Below are positions 25,413 to 34,725 of a DNA stretch of 61,192 nt, in pieces. The stretch comes from Rhodococcus sp. G-MC3 (lineage in GTDB: Bacteria; Actinomycetota; Actinomycetes; Mycobacteriales; Mycobacteriaceae). The DNA is taken from the NCBI RefSeq assembly GCF_030063335.1, contig NZ_JASISW010000027.1, positions 1-61,192 of the forward strand, read 5' to 3'. Made by a program: the position numbers and the translations under genes. The notes beneath the pieces are model-generated. The model searched no databases. It had not been told where the DNA came from and was given only the letters and a program-made list of their open reading frames with translations. Numbering within the stretch: the stretch's first letter is position 1; the number at the start of each line of letters is the position of its first letter.

Positions 25413-26722
25413 CCTCCCGCCCACCACAGGGTGATGACGCCAGCCCGGTCGACACCCCGATCGAGGCCCTCGATCCGGTCGCGAGCTACGAAGCCGAATC
25501 GGCAGTGAACCTGCGCAATCAACGTCTGCGGCGCCCCGACACCGCCGCCGCACCCAGCGGCAACGGCAGTGAAGATTGCGATCTCACCCCCGACCCCTAC
25601 GGCGTCGGACAGGACGCGTTGGCTGCCATCGAGGCACCGGGCGTCGATCCCGAAACGCTCTACCGCGCCCGGATGTTCGACCGCACAGAAGAGGACCTGA
25701 CCGCCGAACCCGCGACGTGGGGGCTGCGCGGGCGGCTCAACGCTGCCCTCGGCGCCACGATGCGCCCCAAGCACCTCTCCGCCGAAGTCCGATTTCGTCA
25801 GTCGGTGGGCGTTGTGCAGCAGCCACTTCCGGGATGCTCGGTCGTCTCGGTGATCAACCCGAAGGGCGGATCCGGCAATACCATCACCTCGGTCATGCTC
25901 GGCGCGACCTTCGGCAAACATCGCGGCCAGGGTGTCACGGTGTGGGATGCGTGCGAATCCACCGGAAGCCTCGGTGACCGCGCCGCGCGGACCACAGAAC
26001 CGGAACTGACGGTGTGGGATCTACTCGGACGCGCCGGTGAGCTGGCCTCGTCCTCGGCGGTGTCCGGCTCGCTGAACGCCTTCCTGCGCCGCCAACCCAC
26101 GATGGAAGACATTCTGGCCTCGGACAATTCGACAACCCAGTCCCGGAGCATCGGCTGGGACGAGTGCGCCGCGGTGATGGCTGTACTGCGCCGGCACCGG
26201 GATCTGATCATCGTCGACACCGGCAACAACCCCCTCGCCGACAACTGGCAGTGGGCGGTCCAGCATTCCGACGCCCTGGTGGTGCCGTTGCCGCTGCGGA
26301 TGGACATGGCCAAGCAGGTCTATCAGATGCTCGATGGCATCGCGGTCCGCGGCCACGGCCACTTGCTGGCTTCCACGGTGGTGGTGACGTGTGTGACACC
26401 GGATTCGTCACCGGAGTTGGCGGCGATGATCTACGACGATCTCCGCGATCTCGGGGTGCCGGAGGGCAACTTCGTCGACGCGCCGTACGAGCCTGCCCTC
26501 GCTCGCGGGGACCGGATCAACTACAAGGATCTGCCTGCCTCCACGCTCGAGGCATACACCAACGTCACCGCCCTGGTCGCGGACACTCTCGGCGCCGCGC
26601 GGCGCCAGGCCGCCTTCGAATACAGCGATTCCTTCGCCCCCGAGCCGATGTATCGACATCCCGGAAGCGACCTCCCGCAGCTCTCGCAGTGGGAACGCCG
26701 CCGCAGCCGCCGCGGAGCCTGA
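25409..26722 (+). CDS. ParA/MinD-like ATPase with altered Walker A motif
   Basis: 437 aa from ATG 25409; the frame is open further upstream but ATGA coupling sets the start. Residues 1-145 are variable. The ATPase core follows: VVSVINPKGGSGNTITSVML (near 148-167), where the P-loop lysine of KGGxGK[ST] is Asn, then VTVWDACESTGSLGDRAA, DLIIVDTGNNPLADNWQWAV (Walker B) and ALVVPLPLRMDMAKQV. The leading signature Lys of the deviant Walker A motif is kept. Homologues in ESX/T7SS and actinobacterial conjugation loci are recalled as MinD/ParA family. It may position the transfer machine, possibly without normal ATP hydrolysis. Confidence 0.8.
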   Translation: MTSRPPQGDDASPVDTPIEALDPVASYEAESAVNLRNQRLRRPDTAAAPSGNGSEDCDLTPDPYGVGQDALAAIEAPGVDPETLYRARMFDRTEEDLTAEPATWGLRGRLNAALGATMRPKHLSAEVRFRQSVGVVQQPLPGCSVVSVINPKGGSGNTITSVMLGATFGKHRGQGVTVWDACESTGSLGDRAARTTEPELTVWDLLGRAGELASSSAVSGSLNAFLRRQPTMEDILASDNSTTQSRSIGWDECAAVMAVLRRHRDLIIVDTGNNPLADNWQWAVQHSDALVVPLPLRMDMAKQVYQMLDGIAVRGHGHLLASTVVVTCVTPDSSPELAAMIYDDLRDLGVPEGNFVDAPYEPALARGDRINYKDLPASTLEAYTNVTALVADTLGAARRQAAFEYSDSFAPEPMYRHPGSDLPQLSQWERRRSRRGA

Positions 26723-26760
26723 CCGATTCAGCCCCACCCCGATATGTCTGAGGAGACGCC

Positions 26761-28854
26761 ATGACCCGCAGGACCCCTCTCGCCGGTAGCGCGCAGCGGC
26801 GACGCGCCACCCGCGCGGCTGCCTCCGCTGCTGCGGTCTCGGCGGTACTCCTCTCGGCCGCAGCGCCGGTGCAGGCGGCCCCGTCGCAGACCGCGGCGAC
26901 AGCCTGCGCGAAGTACGTCGCCGTCATGACACCCGGGACGTGGGAGACGAACGCGGCCGCGAACCCGAGCACTCCGGTGGGCATGCTCGCGCCGGTCGGT
27001 GATTCCTTGAAACAGAAGTACGGCAACGCCATCGAGGTGTACTACCCGGCGTATTCGGCGTCGGCGTTCGATCAGGGCCGCACCTACTTTGGCAGCAAAC
27101 AAACCGGCAAGAACTCGATCAACAACATCCTCACCTCCGCCTGCGCGAGCTCGAAGTTCCTCCTCGCCGGCTACTCCCAAGGCGCCGACGCGGCCGGCGA
27201 CATCGCCGCCGACATCGGAAACGGCAGCGGCGTCATCCCTGCTACCCGAATCCTCGGAGTCGGGTTGGTCGCCGACCCACACCAAGGCACAGCCGGGGGC
27301 ACCCTGGTCGGCCCGAAGGTCGACGGCCAGGGCATCGGCGGCGTGCGGCCCGAAGGGTTCGGATCGCTGGCACCGTTGGTCAAGCAGTTCTGCGCCCCGA
27401 CCGATCTGTACTGCTCCACCAACGCCGGCAAAGACGGCATACTCGCCGGACTCGGCAAGATCATCACGAACAAGCCCGCCGAGTCCTCCTCCGCTGCGCC
27501 GGTATCGCTGAGCGGGGCCGGCGCAGCATCGCCGATCCCCACCCAAGGCGGTGTGACCGGCTCCGACGCTGCGGGCCCAGGCACAGGCACGGGCACTGGC
27601 ACTGGCCAAGCCGGTACCACTGCAGGCGGAACCGCGGATTTCGCATCCTCGCTCGTCTCGGACTTCTCCCGCGTCGATCTCACCGGCGCCGCAAGCACAG
27701 CCTCCACCCTCGGACAGCGCATCGACACCCTCCCCGAATCCGTGGGCACCAACCGAAGCCAGTCGCAGGTCGCCGGTGTCGAAGCCTCCGCTACCTCGCT
27801 GCTGAACACCTTGACCCCGCTCGCGCAGGTGCAGTCGATGATCGCGGCGAACCCCGGCATCCGCACCTCTCTGGGTACCGCCCCCGGCGGTACTCCGGAA
27901 GCGCAGACTTCCGCCGTTCTCGATGCCCTCGATCAGATCGACATCGCCGGCGCCGTGCAGTCGGCCACCTCGATCGCCGCCTCCGCATCCTCGGTGCTCG
28001 GCGGCACCGCCACCACCGCCGGACTCGCAGGCACCGCGCAGACCCTCAATGGCCAGATCGCACCGTTGCAGTCGGTCTCCCCGGATGCGTTGACCTCCGC
28101 GACACAGGTCCTCTCCCTGCTCGAGCCGAAAACGGTGGTGAACCAAATCGTCAACGTCGCCACCGGTTTCACCTCCATGGACTACCAGGGCATCATCGAC
28201 AACCTCATCGCTCTGCCGCAGAAAGTCGCGGCCCTCGACGTGCACGGTGCACACCAGATCGCCGGGGAGCTGAACAATCAGTTCGCCCCGATCGTGAAGA
28301 TGGCGGCCGGGGTCGACCTGCGCACCCTCTCCGCTCTGGTGGCGATGATCCCCGATCCGTCCGGATCGGCGCAGATCGCCTCACTGGCCCTGGGTCTGCT
28401 CGGCAACGTCGACGTCATTCGCCTCGCCAACGACGTCGGCGCCATCCAGGAAGTGGCGTGGAAGATCATCGAAACCGGCAACCTCGCCGCCGCCGCCGAA
28501 CTCCTCCCGATCGGACTCGATCTCGCATCCGTCGCCGTGGGTGTCCTCTCCGGGTCGGCATCGAAGACCAGTCCCAACCAGCTCGGGGCACAGACGCAGG
28601 TCACCGGGCAGTCCGCCGCTCTCGGCCGGCAAGCCTCCAGCGGCGACTTCGCCGGGCTGGCAGGCAGTCTCGTCTCCCTCGCATCCTCACCGGGCGCCGG
28701 CGACGCGGCCGAACTCGTCGGCGCCGGCGTCGACGCGGCAACCTTTCTAGCGTCCGGCGCGCACCAGTCCTACGCCGATTTCACCGTCGACTCCACCGGC
28801 CGTAGCGCCCTGCAATGGCTCGTTGATTTTTTCACCCAAAAGATCGGCGGCTGA
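26761..28854 (+). CDS. Secreted cutinase-family protein with long C-terminal extension
   Basis: 697 aa. Signal peptide ending VLLSAAAPVQAAPSQ. Cutinase-like alpha/beta hydrolase domain at residues about 45-235: CAKYVAVMTPGTWET, FLLAGYSQGADAAGDIAADI with nucleophile GYSQG, ILGVGLVADPHQGTAGG, and the CAPTDLYC segment with the expected Asp. The His normally found shortly after DxxC is not visible. A Gly/Thr linker and a roughly 400-residue helical, Ala-rich tail follow. Mycobacterial cutinase-like proteins attack lipids and mycolate esters, so a role in opening or docking at the outer mycolate layer during transfer is plausible (inference). Ribosome binding site GAGGAGA. Confidence 0.8.
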   Translation: MTRRTPLAGSAQRRRATRAAASAAAVSAVLLSAAAPVQAAPSQTAATACAKYVAVMTPGTWETNAAANPSTPVGMLAPVGDSLKQKYGNAIEVYYPAYSASAFDQGRTYFGSKQTGKNSINNILTSACASSKFLLAGYSQGADAAGDIAADIGNGSGVIPATRILGVGLVADPHQGTAGGTLVGPKVDGQGIGGVRPEGFGSLAPLVKQFCAPTDLYCSTNAGKDGILAGLGKIITNKPAESSSAAPVSLSGAGAASPIPTQGGVTGSDAAGPGTGTGTGTGQAGTTAGGTADFASSLVSDFSRVDLTGAASTASTLGQRIDTLPESVGTNRSQSQVAGVEASATSLLNTLTPLAQVQSMIAANPGIRTSLGTAPGGTPEAQTSAVLDALDQIDIAGAVQSATSIAASASSVLGGTATTAGLAGTAQTLNGQIAPLQSVSPDALTSATQVLSLLEPKTVVNQIVNVATGFTSMDYQGIIDNLIALPQKVAALDVHGAHQIAGELNNQFAPIVKMAAGVDLRTLSALVAMIPDPSGSAQIASLALGLLGNVDVIRLANDVGAIQEVAWKIIETGNLAAAAELLPIGLDLASVAVGVLSGSASKTSPNQLGAQTQVTGQSAALGRQASSGDFAGLAGSLVSLASSPGAGDAAELVGAGVDAATFLASGAHQSYADFTVDSTGRSALQWLVDFFTQKIGG

Positions 28855-28995
28855 GCACTCTTCGACGACACACCACCCTCATGTCGGCGGCCGGGCGGGC
28901 AGCCGAGACGAGAAGTAACACGAAACCGAAACACATTGCAGCACAGAAGGTGTCCGGGCGGGCACTGATCGCACTCGATCGTGAGGACATGCACC

Positions 28996-30678
28996 ATGGC
29001 AGCATCGCAGCACGGCAGCGGGAAAGGCATCGGCACGCTCGGCGCCGTACTGGTCGCCGTCCTCGTCGCGGCCGCCCTGTTCGCTGCCCTCTCCGGAGAT
29101 CGCACACCGCCAGCAGACGAAGGCACCTGCCTACCGGCCGCCAGTAACACCGCGCCGCATTCAGGGACTGTGGTCATGCCCCTGCGCGAGGGCACCTACC
29201 AAGCCACCAGCGGGTTCGGGCCGCGCACCAACCCGGTCACCGGCGCACAGGAAGGCCACCAGGGCCAGGACTACTCCGCACCCATCGGCACCGCGATCCA
29301 TGCCGCCACCGACGGCACCGTCGCCGAAGCCGGCCACGCCACCGGCTTCGGCAACTGGATCATCATCGACACCGTCGTCGACGGACAATCGCTCTCCACT
29401 GTCTACGGCCACATGAACGATGACGGCGTCGGCGTCTCTCAGGGCCAGATCGTCGCCGCCGGTGACCCGATCGGCACGGTCGGCAACGCAGGACAATCCA
29501 CCGGCCCACATCTGCACTTCGAGGTCTGGCCCGGAACCCGATTGGCGCCGGGTTCGAGCCCGGTCGACCCCGTCGGGTGGCTCGCCGGATCCACCGCGCA
29601 GTCGCCGCCGGACGCCGTCATCGACGCACTCGCCGCCGCCCCTGCCGCCGGCCCGACCCTGACACCGAAGTCGTCGGCGTCGAGCCGGGACGTGAAACTG
29701 GCGGCCGCGGTCAAGCCCGGCTGCGGACAGCCAGTCGGCACCACCGGACTACGCCCCGGGTCGGTACCGGCCGAGTTCGAACCGTGGGTGGTCAAAGCCG
29801 GCACCGTGTGCGCCGAAGTCACCGCCCCGCTCGTGGCCGCTCAGCTCAAACAAGAAAGCGGCTTCAACACCGGCGCCCACAACGAACAGTCCGGGGCGGA
29901 CGGTCCCGCGCAGTTCATGCCCGCCACGTGGGCGACGAAGGCCGTCGACGGCGACGGTGACGGCCGCAAGGACACCCGCAGCATCGCCGACGCGGTGATG
30001 AGCCAGGCCGCCTACGACTGCGAACTCGCAGCCATCGCTAAAGACGGCCTCGCCGCCGGGACACTGCGCGGGGATCTGACCGAGCTGTATCTCTCGATGT
30101 ACAACTGCGGCCCCGGCAACACCCTCGCCGGCGGACAGGTCTGCCAGAACACCGAAACCCTCGACTACATCGCCCTGATCCCGCGCAGCGCCGCCGAAGA
30201 GTTCTCCGTCGCCATCGCCGACAACGGTCCGGGACTGGTCCCCGGTGGCCCGTTCGGGCAGAACGTCGTCGCCGCCGCGACGGCATGGCTCGGCACCACA
30301 TACGCCTGGGGCGGCGGAGACCGCAATGGACCCACCAAAGGAGTCAGCGACGGCGGCGGAGTCGCGGACATGATCGGCGACTTCGACAAGGTCGGCTTCG
30401 ACTGCTCCGGGCTCGTTCTCTACGCGATCGCGCAGGCCTCCGGCGGCTCGATCCCTCTCCCCCATCAGGACTCGGCGCAGATCGCCGATAGCCGCGGCCG
30501 CATCGTCGCCACTCCCGGCGAGCTGGCGCCCGGCGACATCATCCAACCCCACTCCGGCCACATCTTCATCTGGCTCGGAAACAACACCGTCGTCGAGGCC
30601 CCGCAGTCCGGCGACGTGGTCAAAGTATCGAACTGGACCCCGCCCACCAGCGGCCTGAGCGCACGGAGATTCGGATGA
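28996..30678 (+). CDS. Three-domain peptidoglycan hydrolase (M23, lytic transglycosylase-like, NlpC/P60)
   Basis: 560 aa from ATG 28996. Signal-anchor GTLGAVLVAVLVAAALFAAL. M23/LytM domain about residues 60-175 with HQGQDYSAPIG and GPHLHFEVW. SLT-like domain about 270-375: LKQESGFNTGAHNEQSGADG, PAQFMPATWATKAVDGDGDG. NlpC/P60 domain about 425-555: WLGTTYAWGGGDR, VGFDCSGLVLYAIA (catalytic Cys near 468) and HSGHIFIWLG (His near 520). One protein can thus cut stem peptides, cross-links and possibly glycan, as VirB1-type hydrolases do when T4SS channels cross the wall. It overlaps the next gene (ATGA). Confidence 0.9.
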   Translation: MAASQHGSGKGIGTLGAVLVAVLVAAALFAALSGDRTPPADEGTCLPAASNTAPHSGTVVMPLREGTYQATSGFGPRTNPVTGAQEGHQGQDYSAPIGTAIHAATDGTVAEAGHATGFGNWIIIDTVVDGQSLSTVYGHMNDDGVGVSQGQIVAAGDPIGTVGNAGQSTGPHLHFEVWPGTRLAPGSSPVDPVGWLAGSTAQSPPDAVIDALAAAPAAGPTLTPKSSASSRDVKLAAAVKPGCGQPVGTTGLRPGSVPAEFEPWVVKAGTVCAEVTAPLVAAQLKQESGFNTGAHNEQSGADGPAQFMPATWATKAVDGDGDGRKDTRSIADAVMSQAAYDCELAAIAKDGLAAGTLRGDLTELYLSMYNCGPGNTLAGGQVCQNTETLDYIALIPRSAAEEFSVAIADNGPGLVPGGPFGQNVVAAATAWLGTTYAWGGGDRNGPTKGVSDGGGVADMIGDFDKVGFDCSGLVLYAIAQASGGSIPLPHQDSAQIADSRGRIVATPGELAPGDIIQPHSGHIFIWLGNNTVVEAPQSGDVVKVSNWTPPTSGLSARRFG

Positions 30679-31271
30679 ACACCACACGCACCGCCCTGAC
30701 AGCACTGGCGCTGAGCGCCGCCGTACTGACCGGCTGCGCGAGCACCGACAGTGCGCCGGACACGAACAACGGCCCGGCGATGCCCGCGCAGCAATGGACA
30801 CCCGGCGCTGCCGATCCCGGGGCGAGCGAACAGGTCCGGACACCGCCGAGCGCGGCGAAAACGCTTCCCGCCTCCGCAGCAGAGGTGGACCGCAGCGATC
30901 CCAGCGCCGTGGCCACCACAGCATTGTCGATCTGGTTCACCTGGAACACTGCCGACGACTCCGGACCCAACGATGCCGCAGCCCGCACCGCGCCGCTGCT
31001 CACCGCCGACTACGCCCGCGAGATCACCGCCACCACAGCGCAGTCCAGTCCCGGCGCGCAGTGGCAATCCTGGGCGCAGACCGGGGCGGTACTCGTCCCG
31101 GAGATCACCGCCGACGACGAACCCGTTCCCCCGCAGACCGATTCGGCCGCGTACCGCTCCTACCGCGTCGTGCAACGCCTCGATGGAACTGCGGCCGGGC
31201 AGTCGATCGTCGCCGTCGTCCTGCGCCGCGGCGCCGGCGGCTGGGAGGTGAGTCGAATTCAGAACAAATGA
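30675..31271 (+). CDS. Lipoprotein, NTF2/VirB8-like fold candidate
   Basis: 198 aa. Signal with lipobox AAVLTGCAS (Cys near residue 21). The rest includes LSIWFTWNTADDSGPNDAAA, LLTADYAREITAT and YRVVQRLDGTAAGQSIVAVV, then GAGGWEVSRIQNK. The pattern of a helical start and a curved beta-sheet with WxxxxxQ-type ending resembles VirB8/TraM NTF2-like domains of Gram-positive T4SS. It is likely on the outer face of the membrane. Start overlaps the hydrolase stop by 4 bp. Confidence 0.65.
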   Translation: MNTTRTALTALALSAAVLTGCASTDSAPDTNNGPAMPAQQWTPGAADPGASEQVRTPPSAAKTLPASAAEVDRSDPSAVATTALSIWFTWNTADDSGPNDAAARTAPLLTADYAREITATTAQSSPGAQWQSWAQTGAVLVPEITADDEPVPPQTDSAAYRSYRVVQRLDGTAAGQSIVAVVLRRGAGGWEVSRIQNK

Positions 31272-31313
31272 ACTTCTCGCAGCCAGGCTTGCCCACCTCG
31301 GAAAGGATCATCC

Positions 31314-31715
31314 ATGTTCGCCGCGTCCACCTCCCCCGCCACCCGTCCCCGTCTGCCCCGGATCATCGGCATAGTTGCCCTCACCGCTGCATTCCTGCTT
31401 CTCGCCGGCGGCGTCGCTACAGCGCAGACAATTTCCAATCCCCTCGACGGCGTCAACCCTGATCTGAGTCTGCTCGGTCCCGCGCTGAACTCGACCTGGA
31501 AGCGCATCCTCGCCGCCGTCTGGGGCGGATGCATCGCAGTCGCCGGCCTCTACGTCCTCACCTCGGGTCTGAGCCTGAAGAAAGCACGCAAGCGCGGCAT
31601 GTCGAGTGACCTGAGCGAAGCGACCGACGACTGGAAGATGTCGCTCTACGTCCTCGGCATCGTCGCCGCGGCCTCGCCCATCATCGGCGGCGTCCTGTTC
31701 CTTGTCGGTGGCTGA
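31314..31715 (+). CDS. Small membrane protein, VirB2/pilin-like
   Basis: 133 aa. Signal-like N-terminus (IIGIVALTAAFLLLAGGVAT then AQT). A hydrophobic segment (ILAAVWGGCIAVAGLYVLTS) and a second one at the C-terminus (YVLGIVAAASPIIGGVLFLV) are separated by a basic loop (LKKARKRG). Size, signal and two helices fit VirB2/TrbC-type subunits. Position before the VirB8- and VirB6-like genes supports this. Ribosome binding site GGAAAGGA. Confidence 0.65.
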   Translation: MFAASTSPATRPRLPRIIGIVALTAAFLLLAGGVATAQTISNPLDGVNPDLSLLGPALNSTWKRILAAVWGGCIAVAGLYVLTSGLSLKKARKRGMSSDLSEATDDWKMSLYVLGIVAAASPIIGGVLFLVGG

Positions 31716-31792
31716 GACCACCATGACCCCACTCGATACCGCCTCGAGCAACCCCACAGATGCGGCCTCGCCGCGAAAGAGAGAACACCCAC

Positions 31793-32521
31793 ATGGGCAC
31801 TGACTACCGCAACGTCGCCGCCGAATCGTCCGGGCCTGACTACGGCCACACGCAACCCGAGCAGGACCAGAATGGGCAGGGCTTCCCCTTCAAGCGTCCA
31901 TTGATCATCGCGGCCGCCGTACTGACCCTTCTGGTGATCGCCCTTGTCGTTGGATTGGCAGGTAGCGGGGATACGGAGAACTCCGCCGACGCCATCCGCG
32001 CCGTGCACGGGCCGAGCACGGTCAACAACGGAGTCCCCAGCGGCTACACCCGCGACGAGCAGGGTGCGTCGACGGCAGCTGTCAACACCATTCAGGCGAT
32101 CGCGCAGGCGGGCCAGGGACGTATCGACATGGAGGCCGTGCGTGAGTCGATGATCGTTGCCGAACCCGGCCAGACGCTCGGTGCAGCCCTCGACAGCGAA
32201 AGCAATCGCGACGAGGACGACGACGTTCTCTCCCTGCTCCCCGGCGCCGTGACCGTCACCTCGTTCACCTCGGACGCTGCCGAGGTGACGATCTGGACGA
32301 TCGGCGTCGGGCAGTCCGAGATCAACGACACCGGGAAAGTATCAGTCTCGACGACCTACTCGACGACGGACCTCTCTCTTGTCTGGCAGGACGGGGATTG
32401 GAAGGCCCGCGATTGGTCGTTCCGTCAGGGACCACGGCCGGAGGACGCGTCGTACCCGGCCGCTGATTCCGCGCTCGGTGGTCAACTGGCCGCCGGGTAC
32501 TACACCTTCTACATCGACTAG
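31793..32521 (+). CDS. Membrane-anchored VirB8/TraM-like protein
   Basis: 242 aa from ATG 31793 (AAAGAGAGA upstream). A cytoplasmic N-terminus and one TM helix (PLIIAAAVLTLLVIALVVGL, residues about 39-58) precede an extracellular domain with ALDSESNRDEDDDVLSLLPG, VTVTSFTSDAAEVTIWTIGV and TTDLSLVWQDGDWKARDWSF. The terminal xLxWxxGDWK pattern is typical of NTF2-like VirB8 homologues in Streptomyces/Rhodococcus conjugation clusters. It is a likely core channel component. Confidence 0.75.
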   Translation: MGTDYRNVAAESSGPDYGHTQPEQDQNGQGFPFKRPLIIAAAVLTLLVIALVVGLAGSGDTENSADAIRAVHGPSTVNNGVPSGYTRDEQGASTAAVNTIQAIAQAGQGRIDMEAVRESMIVAEPGQTLGAALDSESNRDEDDDVLSLLPGAVTVTSFTSDAAEVTIWTIGVGQSEINDTGKVSVSTTYSTTDLSLVWQDGDWKARDWSFRQGPRPEDASYPAADSALGGQLAAGYYTFYID

Positions 32522-32529
32522 GAGAGAGC

Positions 32530-34722
32530 ATGATTCGTCGTCTCGTTCTCGTTATCGTCGTAGCCGCGTTGGCTGCATTGTTCGGCCCGGCCGCTATCGC
32601 TACGGCTGCCCCGGTGCCCGTTCCGGAGCCGGGGGCGGTCGCGGGCCAGCAGTCCGCGACGAGACTGCCTGCCCACTTCCCGGACGATCTGAAGAAGTTC
32701 ATCGGCGGCACCGAGGAGTTCAAGAGCGGCCCGTGGTTCACGGGGAAGTGCCGAGAACAGGGCGGAGATCTGGGACTGTATATCTCCCAAGCACTCTCGA
32801 ACGAAAACCGGTTGATGTATTGGACCGCTTCCGATGAGGAGAAGGTCACCATGATCGGCGGTGCCACGTTCGCCGCCGGGGGTCAGAGCCGCGCGATCGA
32901 CATCGCGGATGAGGCGACGAAAGCTGTTGCCGACGGCGTAGAACCGCAGGAAGGTGCTCTCCCGACAGTGTTCCCGGCTGGGGACACCAGCTTTCACCCA
33001 CCGGCCGGAACCTGCGCCGGCGATCTGACTCGGTGGGGCACCAAGGAGTGGAGCACCTGGGGATTCGCATGGACTCAGGCCCCCGATGCGGACTCGCTGG
33101 CCGCGATCAAGCAACTGCCGGGAGCGGATGCGGTTCCGGACTCTGCGTGGTCCGATGCCTGCGCAGGCGGATCGGGTGACCAGTACTGCATGCACGCCTT
33201 CTTCGTCGACTGCGCTAAAGCCAACGCCGAGCGCGACGTGCGTCAATGCCAGGACTGGAACCTTGCGATCGGGCGACTGTTCGCCGGTACCGCCAACTGG
33301 ATCGACCAGAACACCGGCGCCGCCGACCGGGCGAAAGACACGTTGGGCCGGGTCATCGAATCCACGCCGCAATACAAGGCCGGCAAGGCCTACGTACAGG
33401 CCTGGTCCTGGCTCGGCGACAGGGCAGTCGATGTCGCCGACTTCGTCTCCGACCCCTCCACCGTCATCGACGACTGGGTCAACGCCACCAAGTCCAGTGC
33501 GCTCTCCACGACCGACGCAGTGCTGCGCGGGTTGAACAGCACCGGGGACTTCGACCCGACCGCCGCGTGGTTCATCACCTGGTACGCGATCTCGACAGGG
33601 CTGGGGATCATAGTGATGTCGTTCGCGGTCCTGATCGCAGTGATGCGCTCGAGACACAAAGGCTCCCCTACCGAGCTGGTGAGCAATGTATTCGGCTATC
33701 TGCCCGCCGGGATCGTGATGATGCTGTTCTCCCTCACCGGCGCCCAGTTGCTGCTCGAGCTCGCCAAAGCGCTCACCGATGGCATCACCGCGGCCAGCGG
33801 GTCCACGGTCACCGAGATGGTCGAAAACATCTACAACACGGTCGGCGAGATCAACTCCGAAACCCTCACCGGCGGCAACGTCGTCGGGCTGATCTTCTTC
33901 GGCCTTCTGCTCCTCGGCGCGATGTCGGTGTACCTCGGTCTGCTGATGCACCAGATCGGGCTGCCACTGACCGCCTGCATCGCCGGGATCGGTTACGGCA
34001 TGTGGGTGCACCCGAGCTGGCGAGTCAAAGCTCTGCGGCCGGTGATGACGTTCGTCGGGATCGTGCTCAGCAAACCGTTGCTGTTCCTGCTGATCTCGAT
34101 CGTGCTGGCCGGGGCGAACAATGCACTGCTCTCCGGCGGCGGCGGATCCGGCGACCTGACCTCACTCGGCGCGCTCGCACTGATCGGAGCGTCGATGGTC
34201 GTCGTCGGATTGGCGCCCTGGGGGCTGCTCAAGTGGGGACCGATCCTGCCCACCAAAGCCGATTCCGAAGGTTTCGGTAGCGGCGGCGGTTCGGTCGCCG
34301 GCGGGATGATCGGCGGCGCCGGAAGCTCGGCGCTCTTCCGCGGACGCAGCGGCGGCGGCGGTCGCAGCAGCGGCGGCGGCAGTGGCAGTGGTGTCGGCGG
34401 CTCGAACGCGTCCCCGCGTTCGACACCGTCCGGCAGTGGTGTCGAGGCCGCTGGACGAGCACCCCACGCGAAGTCGGGATCCACACCGACCGCAGCTCAC
34501 TCCGGGCCGGCTGGTCACGGCGGCGGCGGCGCCACAGCGGGCGGCGGGTCGAAGCTGGGAATGGCGACCCGTCTGGGCGGCAAACTTGCCACCGGTTCGG
34601 CCTCGATCGCGGCGACCTCGGGGGCGGCCGCGATACCGATCGCGGCACAGACCGCCTCGGCGGCGATGAACAAAGCCAAGTCCAGTGCCGAATCGGCCGC
34701 ATCCGAATCCGAAGGCAGGTAA
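32530..34722 (+). CDS. Polytopic membrane protein, VirB6/TrbL-like
   Basis: 730 aa. Signal peptide (LVLVIVVAALAALFGPAAIA). An extracytoplasmic region of about 330 residues contains paired Cys. Several TM helices follow at about residues 345-560 (SFAVLIAVMRSR; IVMMLFSLTGAQLLLELAKA; VGLIFFGLLLLGAMSVYLGL; PLLFLLISIVLAGANNALLS). The Gly/Ser-rich tail from residue 590 is repeat-like and encoded by GGC-rich DNA. This is the layout of VirB6/TrbL proteins of actinobacterial T4SS. Ribosome binding site AGGAGAGAG. Confidence 0.8.
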   Translation: MIRRLVLVIVVAALAALFGPAAIATAAPVPVPEPGAVAGQQSATRLPAHFPDDLKKFIGGTEEFKSGPWFTGKCREQGGDLGLYISQALSNENRLMYWTASDEEKVTMIGGATFAAGGQSRAIDIADEATKAVADGVEPQEGALPTVFPAGDTSFHPPAGTCAGDLTRWGTKEWSTWGFAWTQAPDADSLAAIKQLPGADAVPDSAWSDACAGGSGDQYCMHAFFVDCAKANAERDVRQCQDWNLAIGRLFAGTANWIDQNTGAADRAKDTLGRVIESTPQYKAGKAYVQAWSWLGDRAVDVADFVSDPSTVIDDWVNATKSSALSTTDAVLRGLNSTGDFDPTAAWFITWYAISTGLGIIVMSFAVLIAVMRSRHKGSPTELVSNVFGYLPAGIVMMLFSLTGAQLLLELAKALTDGITAASGSTVTEMVENIYNTVGEINSETLTGGNVVGLIFFGLLLLGAMSVYLGLLMHQIGLPLTACIAGIGYGMWVHPSWRVKALRPVMTFVGIVLSKPLLFLLISIVLAGANNALLSGGGGSGDLTSLGALALIGASMVVVGLAPWGLLKWGPILPTKADSEGFGSGGGSVAGGMIGGAGSSALFRGRSGGGGRSSGGGSGSGVGGSNASPRSTPSGSGVEAAGRAPHAKSGSTPTAAHSGPAGHGGGGATAGGGSKLGMATRLGGKLATGSASIAATSGAAAIPIAAQTASAAMNKAKSSAESAASESEGR

Positions 34723-34725
34723 GCA

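Noticed and set aside
26728..28254. 508-codon minus-strand frame opposite the cutinase gene
   Set aside because: Gly/Asp/Arg-rich shadow without motifs. The plus strand encodes a clear signal peptide and cutinase fold.
32518..34011. 497-codon minus-strand frame opposite the VirB6-like gene
   Set aside because: No recognisable domain. The plus strand has a signal peptide, TM helices and operon context.
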